From JABMMZ01 sp964438995 (GTDB taxonomy: Bacteria; Bacteroidota; Bacteroidia; NS11-12g; UBA955): a DNA stretch of 64,000 nt. Positions 1 through 8,728 of this stretch are shown here, one piece after another. The stretch spans positions 99,194 to 163,193 of the forward strand of contig CAYTMQ010000008.1 of NCBI GenBank assembly GCA_964438995.1, given 5' to 3'. The position numbers were made by a program, and so were the translations under genes. Every line of letters begins with the position of its first letter. The first letter of the stretch is position 1. Under the pieces are notes generated by a model that saw only the letters and a list, made by a program, of their open reading frames with translations, had not been told where the DNA came from and made no database searches.

Positions 1-336
1 TGGTAAAGCGATTGCGATCAAACGCTCCAAGAATTCGAACATTGTGTTTTGACGTAAAGTCACTCTTGCACCGATTGGCATCTTAGATCTCAATTTGAAG
101 TTTGAAATGTCTTTCTTAGATGTGGTAGCTTGAGCTTTTTGACCGCTGATTCTTGTCATTTCATCAACAGCTGCGTCAATTAACTTCTTATCATTAACGG
201 CAACACCAACACCTTGATTCAAACAAATCTTGGTTAGTTTCGGCATTTCCATTACGTTGGTATAGCCGAACTTCTGTTGCATATGTGGCACAACCACTTC
301 GTTATATTTCCTTTTTAAATTTGGTGTATACGACAT
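1..336 (-). CDS. rplE: 50S ribosomal protein L5 (partial, C-terminus outside window)
   Basis: The first 112 codons of ribosomal protein L5, which binds 5S rRNA in the central protuberance of the large subunit. The N-terminal sequence MSYTPNLKRKY and the following LTKICLNQGVGVA segment are typical of L5. The start is the ATG complement at 334-336; the frame runs open to base 1, so the gene continues beyond the window. It lies 11 bases downstream of rplX, in the position expected in the spc part of the cluster. Confidence 0.93.
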   Translation of the reverse strand, partial: MSYTPNLKRKYNEVVVPHMQQKFGYTNVMEMPKLTKICLNQGVGVAVNDKKLIDAAVDEMTRISGQKAQATTSKKDISNFKLRSKMPIGARVTLRQNTMFEFLERLIAIALP

Positions 337-347
337 GTAATTTCTTT

Positions 348-695
348 TTATTTGATAAATTCTCCGGTTTTAACAGATACTCTCTGTAATTTACCATTGT
401 CATTTAATTTTCTTCCAACTCTTGTTGGTTTTCCGTTCTCTACTAACATTAAGTTAGAGATATGGATTGGAGCTTCTTTCTTAATGATACCTCCGTTAGG
501 GTGGGTAGCATTTGGCTTAGTGTGACGAGAAATGATGTTTAACCCTTCCACTAAAGCTCTGTAAGTTTTTGTGTAAACACGTAAAACTTTACCTGTATTT
601 TGATTGTCTACAATCTTACCAGCGATTTGCATCACGGTGTCACCCTTTTTGATGTGAATCTTTGCGGTTTGATGTGAATTATTATTTGTCTTCAT
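348..695 (-). CDS. rplX: 50S ribosomal protein L24
   Basis: L24 (115 aa) starts 50S assembly by binding the 5' end of 23S rRNA. The KOW-type stretch near residues 16-35 (HIKKGDTVMQIAGK) and the later HISNLMLV and GKPTRVGRK segments identify it. Length fits the family (about 100-115 aa). It sits between rplN and rplE in the usual order with short spacers, so it is surely cotranscribed. Confidence 0.95.
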   Translation of the reverse strand: MKTNNNSHQTAKIHIKKGDTVMQIAGKIVDNQNTGKVLRVYTKTYRALVEGLNIISRHTKPNATHPNGGIIKKEAPIHISNLMLVENGKPTRVGRKLNDNGKLQRVSVKTGEFIK

Positions 696-709
696 TCTCT
701 TGTATACGC

Positions 710-1078
710 TTATAATACTTCCGGAGCTAATGATATAATTTTCATGAATTGTTTTTCACGCAATTCTCTTGCTACTGGGCCGAAGATACGAGTACCTCTT
801 GGCTCATCTGAGTTGTTAAGTAAAACACAAGAATTCTCATCGAATCTGATGTATGAACCATCAGGTCTTTTGATTTCTTTTTTTACTCTTACAATTACCG
901 CTTTTGAAACGGAACCTGCTTTTACACCTCCTGAAGGAAGGGCGGTTTTTACAGCAACAACGATTTTGTCTCCTACTGAGGCATAACGTCTGCCTGTACC
1001 ACCAAGTACTCTGATGCAAAGAACTTCTTTTGCACCGCTGTTATCAGCTACTTTTAAACGACTTTCTGTTTGTATCAT
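710..1078 (-). CDS. rplN: 50S ribosomal protein L14
   Basis: L14 (122 aa, the standard length) sits at the subunit interface. The N-terminus MIQTESRLKVADNSGAKE is nearly diagnostic, and the C-terminal ELREKQFMKIISLAPEVL is the family ending. Its ATG overlaps the last base of the rpsQ stop codon at 1078, so translation of the two is probably coupled. Confidence 0.98.
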   Translation of the reverse strand: MIQTESRLKVADNSGAKEVLCIRVLGGTGRRYASVGDKIVVAVKTALPSGGVKAGSVSKAVIVRVKKEIKRPDGSYIRFDENSCVLLNNSDEPRGTRIFGPVARELREKQFMKIISLAPEVL

Positions 1079-1338
1079 TATTTTGCCCTTTCTACTATTT
1101 CAACAAGTCTCCAGCATTTCAATTTGCTCAATGGTCTTGTCTCCATGATTTTTACAATGTCATTAACGTTACACTCATTCTTTTCATCATGAGCATAGAA
1201 CTTTTTGGTCTTTTTGAAATATTTACCATACTTCGGGTGCTTTACTTTAGTTTCTAAAGCAACCACGATGGATTTATTCATACCATTACTGGTAACGCGA
1301 CCAATAATCTCTTTTCTTGAATTTCTGGTTTGTTCCAT
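1078..1338 (-). CDS. rpsQ: 30S ribosomal protein S17
   Basis: S17 (86 aa) binds the 5' domain of 16S rRNA and is a primary assembly protein. The OB-fold motifs GRVTSNGMNKSIVVALE and VKHPKYGKYFKKTKKFYAHDE are clear. It lies between rpmC and rplN in conserved order; the 3' end overlaps the rplN start by one base. Confidence 0.97.
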   Translation of the reverse strand: MEQTRNSRKEIIGRVTSNGMNKSIVVALETKVKHPKYGKYFKKTKKFYAHDEKNECNVNDIVKIMETRPLSKLKCWRLVEIVERAK

Positions 1339-1344
1339 TTTGTA

Positions 1345-1566
1345 TTATTCCCCTTTTTCAGCGGCTTTAATTTCGTTATCCATTCTACGAGAGTTGATTT
1401 CAGTTAACATTCTGGCAATCTCTTTTCTCGCTTCTTTTAATTTGTGCGGTTGCTCGATTCTAGCAACAGCATTGTTAAACTTCATTTTTGTAAGTCTAAC
1501 TTTTTCTTCTTTATATCTCTCTACTAATTCTTTAGTAGGTAGATCTTTATATTCCCTGTGCTTCAT
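1345..1566 (-). CDS. rpmC: 50S ribosomal protein L29
   Basis: L29 (73 aa) lies near the polypeptide exit tunnel and helps dock signal recognition particle and trigger factor. The helical pattern (DLPTKELVERYKEEKVRL, then PHKLKEARKEIARMLTEI) is typical. It carries a short charged C-terminal tail. Its ATG overlaps the last base of the rplP stop codon at 1566, so rplP and rpmC are probably translationally coupled. Confidence 0.95.
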   Translation of the reverse strand: MKHREYKDLPTKELVERYKEEKVRLTKMKFNNAVARIEQPHKLKEARKEIARMLTEINSRRMDNEIKAAEKGE

Positions 1567-1988
1567 TATTCTTCTGTATAATCAGGTTTTACTATGAATT
1601 TTGTTGAAACTGGAAGTTTCTGTGCTGCTAGGTACATACCTCTCTCTGCTACTGCTTGAGGAACACCTGTTACTTCGAACATAATGGTACCTGGCTTTAC
1701 GATGGCTACCCAATATTCAGGAGCACCCTTACCTTTACCCATACGCACTTCAGCTGGTTTTTTGGTGATTGGTTTATCAGGGAAAATTCTGATCCACACC
1801 TGACCTTCTCTTTTCATGAATCTAGTTAAAGCTACCCTTGCTGCTTCTATTTGTCTAGCAGTAATCCAAGATTGCTCCATACTTTTCAAACCGAAGGTTC
1901 CAAAACTCAAACGGTGACCTCTGGTGGCAAGTCCTTTAATTTTGCCTTTATGCTGTTTTCTGAATTTGGTTCTTTTTGGACTTAACAT
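1566..1988 (-). CDS. rplP: 50S ribosomal protein L16
   Basis: L16 (140 aa) is near the peptidyl-transferase centre and contacts tRNA. Recognised by MLSPKRTKFRKQHKG at the N-terminus, GTFGLKSMEQSWITARQIEA in the middle and the RMGKGKGAPEYWVAIVKPG segment around residues 82-100. Standard length. Located between rpsC and rpmC as in other S10 operons. Confidence 0.98.
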   Translation of the reverse strand: MLSPKRTKFRKQHKGKIKGLATRGHRLSFGTFGLKSMEQSWITARQIEAARVALTRFMKREGQVWIRIFPDKPITKKPAEVRMGKGKGAPEYWVAIVKPGTIMFEVTGVPQAVAERGMYLAAQKLPVSTKFIVKPDYTEE

Positions 1989-2027
1989 GTCTACTTCCTG
2001 TTTTTATTTTTAATTATTTGTCCTCTC

Positions 2028-2777
2028 TTAGTTATTGTTTCTTTTTCCTCTTCCACCGTCTCTTCTTCCGCCTCTTCTGTTATCGTTACGAGGAGCTTCT
2101 TCTCTTTTCGGACCTCTATCTGAACCTGCGTTCAATGATAAATCACGACGTTTACCGTAAATCTCACCTCTGCAAATCCATACTTTTACTCCGATTTTAC
2201 CATATACTGTCAATGCTTCACCTAATGCGTAATCAATATCTGAACGCAAAGTGTGCAATGGAGTTCTTCCTTCTTTATATTTCTCAGCACGTGCAATCTC
2301 TGCGCCGTTTAAACGACCAGATACACTTACTTTGATACCGTCTGCTCCCATTCTCATCGTGTTACCTAAAGCTTGTTTTACCGCTCTTTTGTAACTAACA
2401 CGACCTTCGATTTGTTGGCAGATGGTTTCAGCAACAAGCTTAGCATCTAACTCAGGTCTTTTGATTTCGAAAATATTGATTTGAACATCTTTCTTAGTGA
2501 TTTTCTTCAACTCTTCTTTGATCTTGTCAACCTCAGCACCACCTTTACCGATTACGATACCAGGTTTAGCAGTGTGAATGGTGATGATGATCCTTTTAAT
2601 CGTTCTTTCGATAACGATTTTAGACATGCCTCCTCTTGGAATACGCACGAATAAATATTTACGGATCTTTTCATCTTCGGCTAACTTATCGGCGAAATTC
2701 TTTCCACCGTACCAGTTGCTTTCCCAACCTCTGATGATGCCTAATCTAAGCGCTATTGGATTTATTTTTTGTCCCAT
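2028..2777 (-). CDS. rpsC: 30S ribosomal protein S3
   Basis: S3 (249 aa) forms part of the mRNA entry pore. It has the N-terminal MGQKINPIALRLGI signature, a KH type-2 domain with the GKGGAEVDK loop near residues 78-86, and the C-terminal GIKVWICRGEIYGKRRDL motif. The last 30 or so residues form a low-complexity Arg/Gly/Asn tail (RRGGRRDGGRGKR), a common extension in this phylum. It starts just 3 bases after rplV. Confidence 0.98.
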   Translation of the reverse strand: MGQKINPIALRLGIIRGWESNWYGGKNFADKLAEDEKIRKYLFVRIPRGGMSKIVIERTIKRIIITIHTAKPGIVIGKGGAEVDKIKEELKKITKKDVQINIFEIKRPELDAKLVAETICQQIEGRVSYKRAVKQALGNTMRMGADGIKVSVSGRLNGAEIARAEKYKEGRTPLHTLRSDIDYALGEALTVYGKIGVKVWICRGEIYGKRRDLSLNAGSDRGPKREEAPRNDNRRGGRRDGGRGKRNNN

Positions 2778-2780
2778 TAA

Positions 2781-3152
2781 TTATGCTTCTGCTATTTGGT
2801 TTTTGCTTGTTAAACTGTCAACTTTAATTGTAACGTGACTGAAACGCTTACGGATTCTGTACGCACGACCTTGTGGAGCTGTTCTCATTCTTTTAGCAAC
2901 AACTGCACCGTCTACGAACACAGCTGATACATAAATCTTGCTGTCTTCTACTTTACTGTCCTGGTTTTTGTTCTGCCAGTTGCTGATGGCTGATTTCAAA
3001 AGCTTCTCAACGTATACTGCATAATATCTTCTTTGAGAAAATTGCAATATGTTCAATGCTTTATCTACTTGTTGACCTCTAATTTGATCAACTACCAATC
3101 TCATCTTACGTGGAGACAATGGACAATTTTTTAATACTGCTACTGATTCCAT
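2781..3152 (-). CDS. rplV: 50S ribosomal protein L22
   Basis: L22 (123 aa) lines the nascent-chain exit tunnel with its extended hairpin. The LSPRKMRLVVDQIRGQ motif near residues 12-27 and the hairpin end RMRTAPQGRAYRIRKR at about 89-104 are diagnostic. Spacing to rpsS is 2 bases and to rpsC 3 bases, typical of a tight ribosomal operon. Confidence 0.97.
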   Translation of the reverse strand: MESVAVLKNCPLSPRKMRLVVDQIRGQQVDKALNILQFSQRRYYAVYVEKLLKSAISNWQNKNQDSKVEDSKIYVSAVFVDGAVVAKRMRTAPQGRAYRIRKRFSHVTIKVDSLTSKNQIAEA

Positions 3153-3154
3153 AA

Positions 3155-3421
3155 TTATTTATTGTTACCTCCGTGTCCTTTGAATGTTCTTGTTGGAGCA
3201 AACTCACCTAATTTATGACCTACCATGTTTTCGGTAACATAAACCGGAATGAATTTGTTACCATTGTGCACAGCAAAAGTGTGACCAACGAACTCTGGTG
3301 CTATCATGGATTTTCTGCTCCATGTTTTGATAACTGCTTTCTTCTTTGATTCGTTCATTTTGGCAACTTTTTCGTCAAGTTTCCAATCAATGAAGGGACC
3401 TTTTTTAAGTGACCTTGCCAT
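3155..3421 (-). CDS. rpsS: 30S ribosomal protein S19
   Basis: S19 (88 aa) forms the head of the small subunit with S13. The starting MARSLKKGPFID and the later VGHKLGEFAPTRTFKGH motif are diagnostic. It overlaps the rplB stop by one base at 3421, again suggesting translational coupling. Confidence 0.98.
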   Translation of the reverse strand: MARSLKKGPFIDWKLDEKVAKMNESKKKAVIKTWSRKSMIAPEFVGHTFAVHNGNKFIPVYVTENMVGHKLGEFAPTRTFKGHGGNNK

Positions 3422-4257
3422 TATTTATTTCTTTTACCTTTTCTACGTTCTATGATATATTTACTTGTACTCTTTTTGGTATTACGAGTCTTCTGACCTT
3501 GTGCATAGATACCAGTACGTGATTTTGGCTGACCACCTTTTGATCTACCTTCACCACCACCCTGAGGGTGATCTACTGGGTTCATTGCTGCTGGACGTGT
3601 TCTAGGACGTCTGCCTAACCATCTGCTTCTACCTGCTTTACCGTAGTTCTCTAAACTGTGGTCAGGGTTTGATACAGAACCGATTGTTGCTGAGCAAGTG
3701 CTCAAAATCATTCTTGTCTCGCCGCTTGGCAATTTAACAACTACATATTTTCCGTCTCTCGCTGTCAATTGAGCGTAAGAACCTGCACTTCTGCAAACCT
3801 TACCGCCTTGACCTGGAGCCATTTCAATATTGTGGATGATAGAACCCAATGGAATTTCTGATAATGGAAGAGTATTTCCTAAATCAGGTACTACACCGCT
3901 GCCAGATAATAACTTCTGACCAACTTTTAGGCCATGAGGGCAAAGAATGTATCTTTTTTCACCATCAACGTATTCTACTAATGCGATGAATGCAGAACGA
4001 TTTGGATCGTACTCTACAGTTTTTACCTCAGCTGCAATACCGTGCTTATCGCGTTTAAAATCGATGATACGGTATTTCTTTTTGTGACCACCACCAATGT
4101 AGCGCATGGTCATCTTACCTTGGTTATTTCTTCCTCCGGATTTAGATATAGATACAGTTAAACTCTTTTCAGGTTTTGACGCTGTAAGTTCTGCAAACGT
4201 GTTTGCAATTCTGAATCTTGTTCCCGGTGTTGTCGGTCTAAGTCTTTTAACTGGCAT
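3421..4257 (-). CDS. rplB: 50S ribosomal protein L2
   Basis: L2 (278 aa) is required for subunit association and peptidyl transfer. The middle region with DPNRSAFIALVEYVDGEK and the C-terminal MNPVDHPQGGGEGR motif (the conserved His-containing loop near the active site) are present. Standard length; positioned between rplW and rpsS. Confidence 0.98.
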   Translation of the reverse strand: MPVKRLRPTTPGTRFRIANTFAELTASKPEKSLTVSISKSGGRNNQGKMTMRYIGGGHKKKYRIIDFKRDKHGIAAEVKTVEYDPNRSAFIALVEYVDGEKRYILCPHGLKVGQKLLSGSGVVPDLGNTLPLSEIPLGSIIHNIEMAPGQGGKVCRSAGSYAQLTARDGKYVVVKLPSGETRMILSTCSATIGSVSNPDHSLENYGKAGRSRWLGRRPRTRPAAMNPVDHPQGGGEGRSKGGQPKSRTGIYAQGQKTRNTKKSTSKYIIERRKGKRNK

Positions 4258-4262
4258 TTTCT

Positions 4263-4550
4263 TTAAATATTTTCATAAAAGTCAATTTCTTGACCTTCTT
4301 TCAACTTACAAATTGCTTTTTTATAAATGTTGGTTCTACCTGTGATTTGACCAGTACGTCTGTTTCTTTTGCGTTTTGGCGTTGAAACTATTGTATTGAT
4401 CCAATCAACTTCTACATTGTAGACTTTCTCAATCTCTGCTTTTATCTCGTCCTTGCTGGCAGTTCTCAAACATACGAAACCGTATTGTTTTCTTTTGTCT
4501 GTCAACATGGTCATTTTTTCTGTTATCAGCGGCTTTACTAATACTGACAT
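4263..4550 (-). CDS. rplW: 50S ribosomal protein L23
   Basis: L23 (95 aa) sits at the tunnel exit and is the trigger-factor docking site. It has the LVKPLITEKMTMLTD N-terminal motif and a short version of the extended loop with the RKRNRRTGQ basic patch. Order and spacing (4 bases after rplD, 5 before rplB) support the call. Confidence 0.95.
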   Translation of the reverse strand: MSVLVKPLITEKMTMLTDKRKQYGFVCLRTASKDEIKAEIEKVYNVEVDWINTIVSTPKRKRNRRTGQITGRTNIYKKAICKLKEGQEIDFYENI

Positions 4551-4554
4551 AATC

Positions 4555-5181
4555 TTAATTCAATGTGTTTTTAATTACTTCAATTGAGTCGTTCGTTAAT
4601 ACCAATGTTTTTGCTTTCAAAATTTGGTAAGTGTTGATATCTGACGCTGGCATTGTATGTGCCTTGTTGATATTTCTACCGCTTAAGTAAACATTGCTAT
4701 TGATTTCAGGTGTTACTACCAACACTCTTTGATCGTTTATTTTAAGGTTGTTTAAAACGCTTAAAAATGATTTTGCACTTGGCTTGTCAAAGGTCAAACT
4801 GTCTAATACAATGATGTTGTTGTTAGCAGCTTTGTATGACAAAGCAGAGATCCTAGCCAAACGCTTAAGTTTCTTGTTTAATTTGAAACTGTAATCTTTT
4901 GGACGTGGACCATGGATTCTACCTCCACCAACGAACACACCCGACTTGATACTACCAGCACGAGCGCCACCTGTACCTTTTTGACGTTTGATCTTTTTAG
5001 TACTGTAGTGAACTTCTGATTTGTCTTTTGTCTTATGTGTACCTTGTCTTTGATGAGCTAAATACTGTTTTACATCTAAGTAAATAGCATGATCATTTGG
5101 AGTAGCACCGAATATGTCACTTGGTAATTTTACAGTTTTACCTGTCTCAGAACCATTGCTTGAATATACTTTCAGTTCCAT
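4555..5181 (-). CDS. rplD: 50S ribosomal protein L4
   Basis: L4 (208 aa) reaches into the exit tunnel; in E. coli it is also the autogenous repressor of the S10 operon, which is not demonstrated here. Diagnostic segments are KIKRQKGTGGARAGSIKS around residues 63-80 and GGGRIHGPRPKDYSFKLN after it. Standard length. Neighbours are rplC and rplW. Confidence 0.97.
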   Translation of the reverse strand: MELKVYSSNGSETGKTVKLPSDIFGATPNDHAIYLDVKQYLAHQRQGTHKTKDKSEVHYSTKKIKRQKGTGGARAGSIKSGVFVGGGRIHGPRPKDYSFKLNKKLKRLARISALSYKAANNNIIVLDSLTFDKPSAKSFLSVLNNLKINDQRVLVVTPEINSNVYLSGRNINKAHTMPASDINTYQILKAKTLVLTNDSIEVIKNTLN

Positions 5182-5184
5182 TTC

Positions 5185-5802
5185 TTATTTTTCTATTACT
5201 ACTATTGAACCATTGTGACCAGTGATAGAACCTTTAATAACTAATAAGTTCTGTTCTGGAATCACTTTCAAAATCTGTGAGTTGATGTTCTTTACTCTTT
5301 TTCCACCCATTCTACCAGCCATTCTCAAGCCTTTGAATACTTTTGATGGATAAGATGAAGAACCTACTGAACCCGGAGCTCTTTGTCTGTCGTGCTGACC
5401 GTGGGTTGAAGGACCAACGCCGTTAAAATTATGTCTTTTAACAACACCTTGGAAACCTTTACCTTTAGATGTTCCAATCACGTCTACGAAGTCGCCTTCA
5501 GAGAAAATTGTTACGTCTACTTTATCACCTACGTTACCAGCTACAGAGTCAACTCTGAACTCGTGAGATACTTTCATGGCTTGAGTACCGGCTTTTTTGA
5601 AGTGGCCTCTAGCTGCAGCATTCGAATGCTTTTCTTTCAACTCGATAGCTGAAATTTGCAATGCATTGTAACCCTCTTTTTCAGATGTTTTGATCTGAGA
5701 AATTACGTTAGGCTCAGCTTGCACCAAAGTACAACCTACCTTTGCACCGTTAGCATCGATGATGCTGGTCATTCCTATTTTTTTTCCGATTAATCCTACC
5801 AT
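5185..5802 (-). CDS. rplC: 50S ribosomal protein L3
   Basis: L3 (205 aa) is one of the two initiators of 50S assembly and contacts the peptidyl-transferase centre. Recognised by MVGLIGKKIGMTSI, the GKGFQGVVKRHNFNGVGPST loop around residues 115-134, and GRMGGKRVKNINSQILKV near the C-terminus. It lies 5 bases after rpsJ. Confidence 0.98.
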   Translation of the reverse strand: MVGLIGKKIGMTSIIDANGAKVGCTLVQAEPNVISQIKTSEKEGYNALQISAIELKEKHSNAAARGHFKKAGTQAMKVSHEFRVDSVAGNVGDKVDVTIFSEGDFVDVIGTSKGKGFQGVVKRHNFNGVGPSTHGQHDRQRAPGSVGSSSYPSKVFKGLRMAGRMGGKRVKNINSQILKVIPEQNLLVIKGSITGHNGSIVVIEK

Positions 5803-5807
5803 GTCTG

Positions 5808-6116
5808 TTATACTTTAATTTCAACATCAACTCCACTTGGAAGCTCTAATTTCATTAAGGCTTCTACTGTTTTTGCAGTAGAGCTGTGAATATCCAAAAG
5901 ACGTTTGTATGAGCACAATTGGAATTGTTCTCTAGCCTTTTTGTTTACGTGTGGTGATCTCAATACAGTGAAGATTTTCTTGTTGGTAGGTAGTGGAATT
6001 GGACCACTTACTACTGCACCTGTTGCTTTAACAGATTTTACAATCTTCTCTGCTGATTTATCAATCAGATTGTGATCGTGTGAACGCAATTTAATTCTTA
6101 TCTTTTGTGTTACCAT
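5808..6116 (-). CDS. rpsJ: 30S ribosomal protein S10
   Basis: S10 (102 aa) is a head protein of the 30S subunit and in other bacteria also NusE. Motifs are IRIKLRSHDHNLIDKSAEKI at the N-terminus and the GPIPLPTNKKIFTVLRSPHV loop around residues 39-58. It directly follows fusA with an 8-base gap, so tuf is absent from its classical E. coli position. Confidence 0.98.
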   Translation of the reverse strand: MVTQKIRIKLRSHDHNLIDKSAEKIVKSVKATGAVVSGPIPLPTNKKIFTVLRSPHVNKKAREQFQLCSYKRLLDIHSSTAKTVEALMKLELPSGVDVEIKV

Positions 6117-6124
6117 TACTGTAA

Positions 6125-8236
6125 TTATGCGTTAGCTTTTTGCCCTTTAACTTTTTTGATTACTTCTTCTGCCATCGATCTTGGAACTTCTTCGTAGTGA
6201 TCGAATTCCATTGTCGATGATGCTCTACCTGATGTGATGGTACGTAAACTTGTTACATATCCAAACATTTCTGATAGTGGCACTTTTGCTTTGATTACTT
6301 GAGAACCTGCTCTCTCGTCGATACCTTCTAACATACCTCTTCTTCTGTTCAAGTCACCTTGCACATCTCCCATGTAATCTGCTGGAGTTAATACTTCCAA
6401 CTTCATAATAGGTTCCATCAAGATTGGTTGTGCTTTTGGTGCAGCTTCTCTGAATGCTGATTTAGCACAAATCTCAAATGACAATGAATCAGAGTCAACT
6501 GCGTGGAATGAACCATCAAACAATCTTACTTTCATCTTATCGATTGGATAACCTGCTAATACACCATTCTTCATTGCTTCAGCAAAACCTTTTTGAACTG
6601 AAGGGATATATTCTCTTGGGATAGATCCACCAACTACTTCGTTTACGAATTGTAAACCTTCGCCAGTGAAGTCAGGATCAGCCGCTGAAATTTCAAATTG
6701 AATGTCAGCGAATTTACCTCTACCACCTGTTTGTTTTTTGAAGGTCTCTCTGTGAGTGCAGCTTCCTTTGATTGCTTCTTTGTAAGCAACTTGAGGAGCA
6801 CCTTGATTTACTTCTACTTTGAATTCACGTCTCAATCTGTCAACGATGATTTCTAAGTGAAGTTCACCCATACCAGAGATAACTGTTTGACCGGTTTCCT
6901 CATCAGTTTTAACTCTGAATGTTGGATCTTCTTCAGCCAATTTACCTAAACCTACGCCAAGTCTATCAACGTCAGCTTGAGTTTTAGGCTCGATAGCCAA
7001 ACCGATTACCGGATCAGGGAACACCATAGATTCTAATACGATTGGATGTTTCTCATCGCATAAAGTGTCACCAGTTTTGATATCTTTAAAACCAACCGCA
7101 GCACCGATATCACCAGCACCTAAGAATTCGATTGGGTTTTGTTTGTTTGCGTGCATTTGGAAAATACGAGAGATTCTCTCTTTGTTTCCACTTCTTGTGT
7201 TCAATACATAAGAACCTGCATCTAACTTACCAGCGTATGCTCTCATGAAAGCTAAACGACCAACATAAGGGTCAGTTGCAATCTTAAATGCCAACGCTGT
7301 GAAAGGTTCGCTGTAATCAGGTCTACGTACCACTGGCTCGTCTGTGTTAGGGTTAGTACCAGTAGTCTCTTTTTTATCAAGCGGACTAGGCATTAACTCC
7401 ATTACTAGGTCAAGCATAGTTTGAACACCTTTATTTTTGAATGATGAACCACATACCATTGGTACGATACTCATATCCAAACAAGCAGCTCTTAAAGCAT
7501 CCAAGATTTCTCTTTCAGTGATTGAGTTTGGATCTTCGAAGAACTTCTCCATTAATTTCTCATCGTATTCAGAAACAGCTTCAAGGAGTTTTTCTCTCCA
7601 CATTTCAGCTTCTTCTTTCATATCGTCAGGAATTGGAACTTCTTTGTAAGTCATTCCTTTATCTTCCTCATTCCACACCATACCTCTAAAGTTGATCAAA
7701 TCAACAACACCTTTGAAGTTATCTTCAGCGCCTATTGGTAATTGAAGTGGAACTGAGTTAGAACCTAACATGTCTTTAACTTGCTTAACTACGTTTAAGA
7801 AGTCAGCACCAGAACGGTCCATTTTGTTTACGAAACCGATTCTTGGAACATTGTAGTTGTTAGCCAATCTCCAGTTAGTTTCAGATTGAGGCTCAACACC
7901 GTCAACCGCACTAAACAAGAACACTAAACCATCTAATACACGTAAAGAACGGTTAACCTCAACAGTGAAGTCAACGTGACCAGGAGTATCGATGATGTTG
8001 ATGTGGTATGAATTGCCTCTGTAATTCCAGAATACTGTTGTAGCAGCAGAGGTGATAGTGATACCTCTTTCTTGCTCTTGTGCCATCCAGTCCATCGTAG
8101 CTGCACCATCGTGCACCTCACCGATTTTGTGGTTAACACCAGCATAGTACAATATACGCTCAGTCGTTGTAGTTTTACCTGCGTCGATGTGAGCGGCAAT
8201 ACCTATATTTCTCGTGAATTTTAAATCTCTTGACAT
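6125..8236 (-). CDS. fusA: Elongation factor G
   Basis: EF-G (703 aa) is the GTPase that drives ribosomal translocation and, with RRF, recycling. The G1 motif AHIDAGKT is at residues 15-22, G3 DTPGH at 83-87 and G4 NKMD at 137-140; domains II-V follow, including the GSFHAVDSDSLSFEICA region of domain IV. Full length for the bacterial family. It lies between rpsG (9-base gap) and rpsJ in one operon. Confidence 0.98.
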   Translation of the reverse strand: MSRDLKFTRNIGIAAHIDAGKTTTTERILYYAGVNHKIGEVHDGAATMDWMAQEQERGITITSAATTVFWNYRGNSYHINIIDTPGHVDFTVEVNRSLRVLDGLVFLFSAVDGVEPQSETNWRLANNYNVPRIGFVNKMDRSGADFLNVVKQVKDMLGSNSVPLQLPIGAEDNFKGVVDLINFRGMVWNEEDKGMTYKEVPIPDDMKEEAEMWREKLLEAVSEYDEKLMEKFFEDPNSITEREILDALRAACLDMSIVPMVCGSSFKNKGVQTMLDLVMELMPSPLDKKETTGTNPNTDEPVVRRPDYSEPFTALAFKIATDPYVGRLAFMRAYAGKLDAGSYVLNTRSGNKERISRIFQMHANKQNPIEFLGAGDIGAAVGFKDIKTGDTLCDEKHPIVLESMVFPDPVIGLAIEPKTQADVDRLGVGLGKLAEEDPTFRVKTDEETGQTVISGMGELHLEIIVDRLRREFKVEVNQGAPQVAYKEAIKGSCTHRETFKKQTGGRGKFADIQFEISAADPDFTGEGLQFVNEVVGGSIPREYIPSVQKGFAEAMKNGVLAGYPIDKMKVRLFDGSFHAVDSDSLSFEICAKSAFREAAPKAQPILMEPIMKLEVLTPADYMGDVQGDLNRRRGMLEGIDERAGSQVIKAKVPLSEMFGYVTSLRTITSGRASSTMEFDHYEEVPRSMAEEVIKKVKGQKANA

Positions 8237-8245
8237 TGATTCTCC

Positions 8246-8716
8246 TTATGCTTTAAAGTGTGCAAACGCTTTGTTGGCTTCTGCCATCTTGTGAGTATCG
8301 TCTTTTTTCTTAACTGTTGCACCTTCGCCTTTTGAAGCGGCGATGAACTCAGCAGCTAATTTTTCAGCCATTGATTTTTCGTTTCTTTTGCGAGAGTATG
8401 AAATGATCCATTTGATGCCCATAGCCGCTCTTCTTTCAGGAACGATTTCTGTTGGGATCTGGAATGTTGCTCCACCTACTCTTCTTGCTTTTACTTCAAC
8501 CATTGGCATCACATTGTTCAATGCTTTTTTCCAAGTTTCGATACCAGGTTCTTCAGTAATTTTCTTTTCTACTAAATCAATTGCGTCGTAAAAAATTCCT
8601 AATGCTACACTTTTTTTACCGTCATACATCATGTTGTTAACGAAACGGGTTACCATTACGTCATTAAACTTTGGATCAGGTAATAAAATTCTGCGTTTTG
8701 CTTTTGCTTTTCTCAT
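8246..8716 (-). CDS. rpsG: 30S ribosomal protein S7
   Basis: S7 (156 aa) organises the 3' domain of 16S rRNA and lines the mRNA exit channel. It begins MRKAKAKRRILLPDPKF and carries the GGATFQIPTEIVPERR segment around residues 81-96. Standard length. It follows rpsL by 12 bases, the classical str operon order. Confidence 0.97.
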   Translation of the reverse strand: MRKAKAKRRILLPDPKFNDVMVTRFVNNMMYDGKKSVALGIFYDAIDLVEKKITEEPGIETWKKALNNVMPMVEVKARRVGGATFQIPTEIVPERRAAMGIKWIISYSRKRNEKSMAEKLAAEFIAASKGEGATVKKKDDTHKMAEANKAFAHFKA

Positions 8717-8728
8717 TGATACTTATCC

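Noticed and set aside
7933..8199. 88-codon alternative frame inside fusA
   Set aside because: Overlaps the G domain of EF-G in another frame; its composition is that of a shifted conserved gene.
744..8591. Plus-strand reading frames inside the ribosomal genes
   Set aside because: They are antisense shadows of highly conserved genes, with no similarity to known proteins and no start signals.
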